Positions 58,313-64,000 of a DNA stretch of 64,000 nucleotides are shown here, one piece after another. The notes below the pieces were generated by a model. The model was given only the letters and a program-made list of their open reading frames with translations. It ran no database searches and was not told where the DNA came from. The position numbers were made by a program, and so were the translations under genes. How positions within the stretch are numbered: the stretch's first letter is position 1; the number at the start of each line of letters is the position of its first letter. The DNA comes from Polynucleobacter cosmopolitanus (GTDB lineage: Bacteria > Pseudomonadota > Gammaproteobacteria > Burkholderiales > Burkholderiaceae): contig NZ_NJGG01000001.1 in NCBI RefSeq assembly GCF_002224225.1, positions 993,998-1,057,997 on the forward strand, read 5' to 3'.

Positions 58313-61300
58313 TTATTTCAAATGCATTTCCAAAATACGGGCCACATGCAAAGCCTCTCGATCAGCACCATCTTTGATTTGATGGCGGCAGCTCGAGCCA
58401 TCGGCCAAGACGATGGCATCAGGTGCTTGGCGAATTGCAGGAAGTAATTGCATCTCTGCCATTTGCAATGACACTTGGTGGTGCTCACTCTCATAGCCAA
58501 AGCTTCCCGCCATACCGCAGCATGAAGACTCAATCAATTGTGGTTGAGCCTGTGGAATCATTTTGAGTAATGTGATGATTGGTTTAACGGCATCGAATGA
58601 TTTTTGGTGGCAGTGACCGTGCAACAAGATTTGTTGCTCACAAGCTTTGAGTTCTGGAGCAAAGCGACCGGCTGTTGCTTCTGAAACTAAAAACTCTTCA
58701 AAGGTCTGACTGCCTTTGGCCAAGGTCTTTGCTGAATCGCCAAAGCCCATCACCAAAAACTCATCGCGCAAAGTCAAAATGCAAGACGGTTCTAAGCCAA
58801 TGATTGGAATATTCTTGTCTGTGTAGCGCGTGAAAGCATCTAATAATTCTTGGGCACTGGCACGAGCTTCATTCACCATGCCGCTGGCCAAATAAGTTCT
58901 GCCGCAGCAATAGTGACCTTGTTTTTTCTGAGGGATGTGAACGGTGTAGCCGCTGGCCTCAAGCACATTGACCGCCGCTTGGATGTTTTCTGTTTCAAAG
59001 CAACCATTGAATGTGTCTGCCCACAAAACCACAGGTTTGGCGCTGGCAAACAAAGCATCTTCGGTGCTGCCGATCGTGGAGCGCCAAGCTGTGTCACGAC
59101 GCCAAGTTGGCAAACTTCGTTTGGCAGATATCTGTGTGAGCTTTTCACCTAAAAAGGCCAGGCCAGGAATCTTATTCCTTAAGTTCAACATAAATGCTAA
59201 ACCAGGAATGGCTGCAATGTGATGAGAGTAGCGTGGTAAATGAGCAATCAAGCGATCTCTGAGAGTCCAGCCATGCGATTTTTTGTAATGGCTCAAATAC
59301 TCAATCTTCATTTTTGCCATATCAACGCCAGTAGGGCACTCTCGCTTGCATCCTTTGCAACTGACACATAAATCAAAAGCCTCTTTAACTTCTTCAGATA
59401 AGAACGCATCTTTACCCAGTTGATTAGACAGGGCTAGGCGCAATGTATTGGCGCGACCTCTGGTCAAGTGTTTCTCATCACGCGTCACTCGATAACTTGG
59501 GCACATCGTGCCAGCGTCAAACTTGCGGCAATGTCCATTGTTGTTACACATCTCTACAGCTTTTGCAAAACCACCGCTGGGGTCGCCACCTGTTCCTGGC
59601 GCTGTTGTTTCTTCAGTCACTGGATCATTTTGCACATCCCAGCTTGACCAGTCCAAAGAGGTCTTGAGTGGAATGACGCGGTAGGTTTGAGGAAATCTAA
59701 ACAAAGACTCATCATCCATTTTTGGAGGATTGATGATCTTGCCTGGATTGAACAAATTATTTGGGTCAAAAGCGTGTTTGATCTCGCCGAGTGCTTCCGT
59801 TAACTTTGGACCAAACTGCCACTGAATCCATTCACCACGGCAAATACCATCGCCGTGTTCGCCACTGAAGGCACCTTTGTAGCGCTTCACCAATGCCGCA
59901 GCTTCTTCAGCGATGGCACGCATCTTTTGTGCGCCACCACGACGCATATCTAATATGGGACGAACGTGCAGGGTGCCCACGGATGCATGGGCATACCATG
60001 TACCGCGCGAGCCATACTTTGAGAACACTTCGGTGAGATCTTGGGTGTACTCAGCCAAGCTCTCTAAAGGAACGGCGCAGTCTTCAATGAAGCTCACTGG
60101 CTTACCATCACCTTTTAAGCTCATCATGATGTTCAAACCCGCTTTGCGAACTTCCCATAAATTCTTTTGAGACTCCGCATGAAGCATTTCTACCACGCAA
60201 CCAGGGTGGCCTAAGTCAGCCATCAAGCTGACCAAGTCTTTGACTTTTTTCTCAAGAGGGGCAAGTTCTTCACCGGAGAACTCCACCAACAAAATAGCTT
60301 CAGGAGTTTTACCTGCCACATCAATCAACGCAGTTTCAATCACTGATTTAAAAGCAGGATTACTGCGTGATAAATCAATCATGGTGCGATCGACCAATTC
60401 AACGGCAGATGGCATTAACTTAACAATGTGTTGTGCGCTGTCCATCGCTTCATAAAAGCTGGTGAAGTTAACCACGCCCAAGGTCTTGTGCTTTGGTAAT
60501 GGAGAAAGAGCTAGGCGTAATTGTTTGTAATAAGCCAAACTGCCTTCGCTGCCGACCAATAGATGCGCTAAATTCACCTGAGCGTCTTGCGTGTAAGGGC
60601 GCTCACTTTGATTGTTGAATATGTCTAAGTTGTAACCTGCCACTCGGCGCATCACTTTGGGCCACTTTGCTTCAATTTCTGCTTGATGCTGATTAGCCAA
60701 GGATTGAACAAATTGACCAAGCTCTAAGGCTTTGCCTTTGGCGTTTTTCATCAAGCCAAATGAAGCTTCTTGACCATCCGCCAACCAAGCATCAACGCCC
60801 AAGACGTTGTGAACCATGTTGCCGTAGGCAATTGATCGACTGCCGCAAGAGTTGTTGCCGGCCATACCGCCAATCGTTGCCTGTGCTGCGGTTGAGACAT
60901 CAACTGGATACCAAAGCTGGTGTTTTTTGAGTGCAGCGTTCAGGTGATCCAACACAATGCCTGGCTGAACATCCACATACCCTTGCTCAAGATTGATGTC
61001 TAAAATGTTTCTGAAATATTTGGTGTTATCAATCACCAATGCTGGACCAGTTGTTTGACCGCATTGGCTTGTGCCGCCGCCGCGCGGTAAAACAGGAACA
61101 CCAAGATCTGCAGCGATTTGTATGGCAGCAACAATGTCTTCTGCAGTTTTTGGCACAAAGATTGCCACTGGCATGGTTTGGTAGATAGAAGCATCGGTGG
61201 CATAGCGCCCACGACTGGCCACATCAGTCATCACCTCGCCAGACGTTTCAGATTCAAGCCGCTTGGCTAAAAACTTGGTGTCAACCATGACTTCTTGGAG

Positions 61301-61318
61301 TGCGAGTGGTTTGTTCAT
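58313..61318 (-). CDS. FAD-linked 2-hydroxyacid dehydrogenase fused to Fe-S reductase (YdiJ-like)
   Basis: 1001 residues. FAD-binding domain with VLPRGGGTSQCGQT near 76-89 and GGMAGNNSCGSRSIAYGN near 150-167; FAD-oxidase C-terminal domain to about 545 (HVRPILDMRR, GEHGDGICRG, FDPNNLFNPGKI). Two 4Fe-4S sites follow: C591, C597, C606 and CVSCKGCKRECP at 651-662. Two CCG repeats (HYCCGRTYLASG, ESSCCGMAGSFGYE) end it. Resembles GlcD-GlcF in one chain and E. coli YdiJ; oxidises a D-2-hydroxy acid to the oxo acid, passing electrons to quinone or ETF. ATG overlaps the gntR stop by 4 bases. Confidence 0.93.
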   Translation of the reverse strand: MNKPLALQEVMVDTKFLAKRLESETSGEVMTDVASRGRYATDASIYQTMPVAIFVPKTAEDIVAAIQIAADLGVPVLPRGGGTSQCGQTTGPALVIDNTKYFRNILDINLEQGYVDVQPGIVLDHLNAALKKHQLWYPVDVSTAAQATIGGMAGNNSCGSRSIAYGNMVHNVLGVDAWLADGQEASFGLMKNAKGKALELGQFVQSLANQHQAEIEAKWPKVMRRVAGYNLDIFNNQSERPYTQDAQVNLAHLLVGSEGSLAYYKQLRLALSPLPKHKTLGVVNFTSFYEAMDSAQHIVKLMPSAVELVDRTMIDLSRSNPAFKSVIETALIDVAGKTPEAILLVEFSGEELAPLEKKVKDLVSLMADLGHPGCVVEMLHAESQKNLWEVRKAGLNIMMSLKGDGKPVSFIEDCAVPLESLAEYTQDLTEVFSKYGSRGTWYAHASVGTLHVRPILDMRRGGAQKMRAIAEEAAALVKRYKGAFSGEHGDGICRGEWIQWQFGPKLTEALGEIKHAFDPNNLFNPGKIINPPKMDDESLFRFPQTYRVIPLKTSLDWSSWDVQNDPVTEETTAPGTGGDPSGGFAKAVEMCNNNGHCRKFDAGTMCPSYRVTRDEKHLTRGRANTLRLALSNQLGKDAFLSEEVKEAFDLCVSCKGCKRECPTGVDMAKMKIEYLSHYKKSHGWTLRDRLIAHLPRYSHHIAAIPGLAFMLNLRNKIPGLAFLGEKLTQISAKRSLPTWRRDTAWRSTIGSTEDALFASAKPVVLWADTFNGCFETENIQAAVNVLEASGYTVHIPQKKQGHYCCGRTYLASGMVNEARASAQELLDAFTRYTDKNIPIIGLEPSCILTLRDEFLVMGFGDSAKTLAKGSQTFEEFLVSEATAGRFAPELKACEQQILLHGHCHQKSFDAVKPIITLLKMIPQAQPQLIESSCCGMAGSFGYESEHHQVSLQMAEMQLLPAIRQAPDAIVLADGSSCRHQIKDGADREALHVARILEMHLK

Positions 61319-62001
61319 GCTTTTGCTGAGTGAGCTAAGTTTTCTGAATCCATCAACTGAATCACCACATCACGTTTGTTCATCACATGATTCATCATGA
61401 CTCGCTTCATGCGTGCGCTGTCTCGCGCTTTGAGTGCGTCGATCATCTCTCGGTGTTCGCCCACAGCTTTTTCCCATTTCACTTCATCTTGATTTGAGCG
61501 AAAGCGCAAAGCTTCAATGCGAGCATTGACTTGAGTGAATAATTGACTCAAGACTGGATTAGCCGCTGCCGTATTGATGGCGTTGTGTATTTTTAAATTC
61601 ACTTTGTAATAGCTCGATAGGTCACGGCGAGCATAAGAAGCCATCATTTCATAATGCATGGCTTCTAATTCAGATAAGGCGGCATCACTGATGTTTTTAG
61701 CTGCCAACTCTCCAGAGAAACCTTCAAGATTGGCAATCACATCAAATGTATTGATCACATCTTCTTTACTCAATTGAACGGCAATTGCGCCACGGTTGGC
61801 GATCAGTTCAACCAAGCCATCGGCTGCTAAACGTCTGATTGCTTCACGAATGGGGGTGCGGGACACATTGAGTTGTTCGGCCAGTTCGCGTTCATTTAAT
61901 TTGCTGCCAGGGGCAATCGCACCCTCAACCAATAAGCTGCGCAGCTTCTGGAAGGTGATTTCGTGCAAATTTTGCGAATTTAACTGAATAATGGATGCCA
62001 T
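61315..62001 (-). CDS. GntR-family regulator, FCD type
   Basis: 228 residues. Winged helix LNERELAEQLNVSRTPIREA near 40-59 and LAADGLVELIANRGAIAVQL, then an FCD ligand domain (EGFSGELAAKNISDAALSEL onward, with the metal-binding His region KIHNAINTAAANPVLSQLF near 142-160). First gene of the operon with the dehydrogenase. The divergent gap carries two GntR-type sites, so it probably controls both its own operon and the aminotransferase operon. Confidence 0.93.
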   Translation of the reverse strand: MASIIQLNSQNLHEITFQKLRSLLVEGAIAPGSKLNERELAEQLNVSRTPIREAIRRLAADGLVELIANRGAIAVQLSKEDVINTFDVIANLEGFSGELAAKNISDAALSELEAMHYEMMASYARRDLSSYYKVNLKIHNAINTAAANPVLSQLFTQVNARIEALRFRSNQDEVKWEKAVGEHREMIDALKARDSARMKRVMMNHVMNKRDVVIQLMDSENLAHSAKA

Positions 62002-62013
62002 TAAGAAAGCCTA

Positions 62014-62027
62014 TTTTTGTATACACA
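62014..62027. promoter_or_regulatory. Predicted GntR site, gntR-proximal
   Basis: TTTTTGTATACACA, containing TTGTATACA, 13 bases upstream of the gntR start. Confidence 0.5.
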
Positions 62028-62119
62028 TTTAATATAACCGATAGGGATTTTAAAAAGAAGGGCAAAAAACCCTTTATTTACCTAGTATTTACCACTATAG
62101 GGAAAGTCATGAGCTATAT

Positions 62120-62135
62120 TTTTTGCATACAAAAA
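62120..62135. promoter_or_regulatory. Predicted GntR site, aminotransferase-proximal
   Basis: TTTTTGCATACAAAAA, a near-palindrome sharing the TTTTTG-ATACA core with the site at 62014; 66 bases upstream of the aminotransferase start. Confidence 0.5.
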
Positions 62136-62201
62136 TGAAAATTCTCAAAAAATGACTTACACTTTCGACACGACTAACAATAAAACCGAGTGAGACCAAC
62201 C

Positions 62202-63386
62202 ATGCTAAAACTTGATAATCATCCATCTGGACGCCACTTTTTGCACATTCCAGGCCCAAGTCCTGCGCCGGCACGTGTTTTAAGAGCGATCAGTTTCCAA
62301 ACCATCGACCACCGTGGTCCTGAGTTTGGTCAGTTAGGCCTGAAGTTATTGGCTGACATGCAAAAGATTTTCAAAACCAAGCATCCTGTGATCATTTACC
62401 CATCATCTGGAACGGGTGCTTGGGAAGCAGCTTTGGTTAATACTTTGTCAGCTGGTGATCACGTGTTGATGTATGAAACTGGTCAATTTGCGACTTTGTG
62501 GCAAAAATTAGCTGATCGTTTGGGTATCAAAACAGAATTCTTAGGTAAACCAGGCGCAGAAGGTTGGCGCTATGGTGTTGATGCAGCCATGATTGAAGAG
62601 CGTTTAAAGGCTGACACATCTCACCAAATCAAAGCCGTGTGCGTGGTTCATAACGAAACATCCACAGGTGTGACTTCAAACATTGCAGCTGTTAGAAAAG
62701 CCATCGATGCTGCCAAGCATCCTGCTTTGTTGATGGTCGATACGATTTCAGGTTTGGCGTCCGCTGATTACCGTCATGATGAGTGGGGCGTTGATGTGAC
62801 TGTGAGTGGCTCACAAAAAGGTTTGATGCTGCCACCAGGTTTGGGTTTCAATGCTTTATCACCTAAAGCATTAGAAGCAAACAAAACAGCAAAATTACCA
62901 AAAGCATTTTGGGCATGGGATGAGATTCTAGAGTCCAATAAAACTGGCTACTGGCCAACCACACCGTCTACTAATTTGTTGTACGGTTTGCATGAAGCCT
63001 TGGACATGATTTTGACCGAAGGTCTAGACAATGTGTTTGCGCGCCATCAGCGTTTGGCCAAAGCATGTCGTGCAGCCGTTGAAGCATGGGGCTTAGAGGT
63101 TCAATGTAAAGACCCAGCAGTCTACTCACCAGTATTGACTGGCGTGGTCACGCCTGAAGGTGTGGATGCTGATAAGTTAAGAAAATTGATTCATGAAAGA
63201 TACAACCTTTCATTGGGCACAGGTCTTGGCAAAGTCAAAGGCAAGATGTTCCGTGTTGGCCACTTGGGTGACTGTAATGAGTTGGCCTTGTTAGGTGCAT
63301 TGAGTGGTTGCGAAATGGGTATGAAAGCATTTGGCATCAAGTTGAAAGGCAGCGGAGTTGTGGCAGCACAAGACTTATTGCTTTAA
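62202..63386 (+). CDS. Class V aminotransferase (alanine/serine-glyoxylate type)
   Basis: 394 residues from ATG 62202 (a GTG at 62190 is rejected). HIPGPSPAPARVLRAI at the N-terminus, SSGTGAWEAALVNTLSAGD near 68-86, the PLP Asp in LLMVDTISGLAS near 180, and the Schiff-base Lys206 in VSGSQKGLMLPPG. The family transfers amino groups from alanine, serine or aspartate to glyoxylate. Divergent from the gntR-dehydrogenase operon; a heme-binding-like gene follows 21 bases later. Confidence 0.92.
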   Translation: MLKLDNHPSGRHFLHIPGPSPAPARVLRAISFQTIDHRGPEFGQLGLKLLADMQKIFKTKHPVIIYPSSGTGAWEAALVNTLSAGDHVLMYETGQFATLWQKLADRLGIKTEFLGKPGAEGWRYGVDAAMIEERLKADTSHQIKAVCVVHNETSTGVTSNIAAVRKAIDAAKHPALLMVDTISGLASADYRHDEWGVDVTVSGSQKGLMLPPGLGFNALSPKALEANKTAKLPKAFWAWDEILESNKTGYWPTTPSTNLLYGLHEALDMILTEGLDNVFARHQRLAKACRAAVEAWGLEVQCKDPAVYSPVLTGVVTPEGVDADKLRKLIHERYNLSLGTGLGKVKGKMFRVGHLGDCNELALLGALSGCEMGMKAFGIKLKGSGVVAAQDLLL

Positions 63387-63407
63387 AAAATTGGGGATGG
63401 AGGAGAC

Positions 63408-63821
63408 ATGAAACAAAAACCATACCTCACCAAAGTAGACGTTGATGTGTTGTTGCATGCAGCGAATGATTTTGCAGAAAAAAATCAATTCGCCGTTTCC
63501 ATTGCTGTTGTGGACGACGGCGGTCATCTATTAGGTTTCACCAGAAGAGATGATTGTCCGGCAGTCTCAGCTTCGATTGCTCAAGAAAAAGCCCGATCTT
63601 CAGCATTGGGCAGAAAAGAAAGCAAAGCTTACGAAGACATGATCAATGGTGGTCGCATTGCCTATTTATCAGTGCCTGTTTTGCAGGGCATGTTAGAAGG
63701 TGGTGTGAACATTGTTCATGATGGCCACACGATTGGCGCGATTGGGGTTTCTGGGGTCAAATCCAATCAAGATGCCGAAGTGGCCAAGGCAGGCATTGCG
63801 GCGTGGCAGGCTAGTCTCTGA
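63408..63821 (+). CDS. GlcG/HbpS family protein (DUF336)
   Basis: 137 residues: AVSIAVVDDGGHLLGFTRRD near 28-47, SIAQEKARSSALGRKESKAY and GGVNIVHDGHTIGAIGVSGV near 102-121. Named GlcG in glycolate operons and HbpS for an extracellular heme-binding homologue; no signal peptide here, so cytoplasmic. Strong GGAGGAG ribosome site. Its association with a GlcDF-like dehydrogenase in the same cluster repeats the glc operon theme. Confidence 0.9.
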   Translation: MKQKPYLTKVDVDVLLHAANDFAEKNQFAVSIAVVDDGGHLLGFTRRDDCPAVSASIAQEKARSSALGRKESKAYEDMINGGRIAYLSVPVLQGMLEGGVNIVHDGHTIGAIGVSGVKSNQDAEVAKAGIAAWQASL

Positions 63822-63910
63822 GCAAAACACTGAATCATTTCAGATAAGAAACGCTGAAGCGTTTAAAATACTAGGTTACTAGAATATCAAGAAACCTAGA
63901 GCAGAAAACC

Positions 63911-64000
63911 ATGGCCAGTTACAACACCGAAACCGTTCTGAGCGTTAAGCATTGGAACGACACACTATTCAGCTTCACCACCACCAGAAATAAAAGCCTA
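63911..64000 (+). CDS. fpr: Ferredoxin-NADP reductase, 5' part
   Basis: Runs off the window end after 30 codons. MASYNTETVLSVKHWNDTLF followed by SFTTTRN is the characteristic start of betaproteobacterial ferredoxin/flavodoxin-NADP+ reductase. Leader 63822-63910 contains an AT-rich promoter-like region. Confidence 0.85.
   Translation, partial: MASYNTETVLSVKHWNDTLFSFTTTRNKSL

Noticed and set aside
59443..59667. Plus-strand ORFs inside the 1001-residue dehydrogenase gene
   Set aside because: Antisense shadows with no start signals or recognisable protein features.

Overview
The window reads as a stretch of chromosome from a low-GC betaproteobacterium of the order Burkholderiales, most like Polynucleobacter or a close freshwater relative. 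This is inferred from gene order (rnc-era-recO-pdxJ-acpS-nagZ; uvrC-pgsA-tRNA-Gly-tRNA-Cys), from an elongation factor P with Arg32 paired with the rhamnosyltransferase EarP, from many orphan Bug/TctC binding proteins, and from families common in that group (DUF3422, DUF1415, DUF2256). I see no insertion sequence, integrase, CRISPR array, rRNA or complete prophage. Coding density is high.

Layout. 1-4.9 kb: housekeeping operon on the plus strand (RNase III, Era, RecO, PdxJ, AcpS, NagZ). 5.2-6.4 kb: a two-gene YeeE/YedE sulfur-compound transporter behind an AT-rich palindrome. 6.6-10.2 kb: earP-efp on the minus strand, divergent from uvrC with overlapping start codons. 10.2-18.6 kb: an accessory stretch. 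It holds a toxin-antitoxin module whose toxin is broken by one in-frame stop, then pgsA, tRNA-Gly and tRNA-Cys. An ATP-grasp gene with an unknown partner follows, then a TfoX-like protein, a DODA-type dioxygenase, and a GntR regulator. The same palindrome lies before the regulator and before a downstream operon (carboxymuconolactone decarboxylase family, beta-hydroxyacid dehydrogenase, Bug receptor). 18.6-33 kb: single genes and pairs, including SOS-controlled umuDC with a LexA box, a divergent HNH nuclease, an MHS transporter, two unannotated-type small ORFs, a MOSC/LMW-phosphatase pair, hydroxypyruvate isomerase, a 2OG-Fe dioxygenase and an N-terminal-nucleophile acylase. 33-40 kb: a complete TRAP transporter, tRNA-Leu(UAA), three small membrane proteins and an MHS transporter. 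40-45.3 kb: secreted PLD-type nuclease, DUF2256 plus DUF2805, and a minus-strand run fumarase-murI-tonB-exbB-exbD. 45.5-55.2 kb: acetyl-CoA synthetase and a large sodium:solute symporter, DUF1415, a COG2509-type flavoprotein, DUF3422, cytochrome c, DUF423 and an Rrf2 regulator.

55.2-63.8 kb is a catabolic cluster. On the minus strand are GntR, a fused FAD/Fe-S 2-hydroxyacid dehydrogenase, a Bug receptor, a CaiB-type CoA-transferase and an enoyl-CoA hydratase; on the plus strand are a class V aminotransferase and a GlcG/HbpS protein. The divergent promoter carries two GntR-type half-palindromes. The window ends inside ferredoxin-NADP reductase.

The most promising leads are the two GntR-wired catabolic clusters of unknown substrate, the broken toxin beside an intact antitoxin, the IscR-like regulator that has lost its cluster cysteines, the small two-ORF operon near 26.6 kb, and the ATP-grasp pair near 12.2 kb. 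All family calls are from reading sequence, not from database searches.
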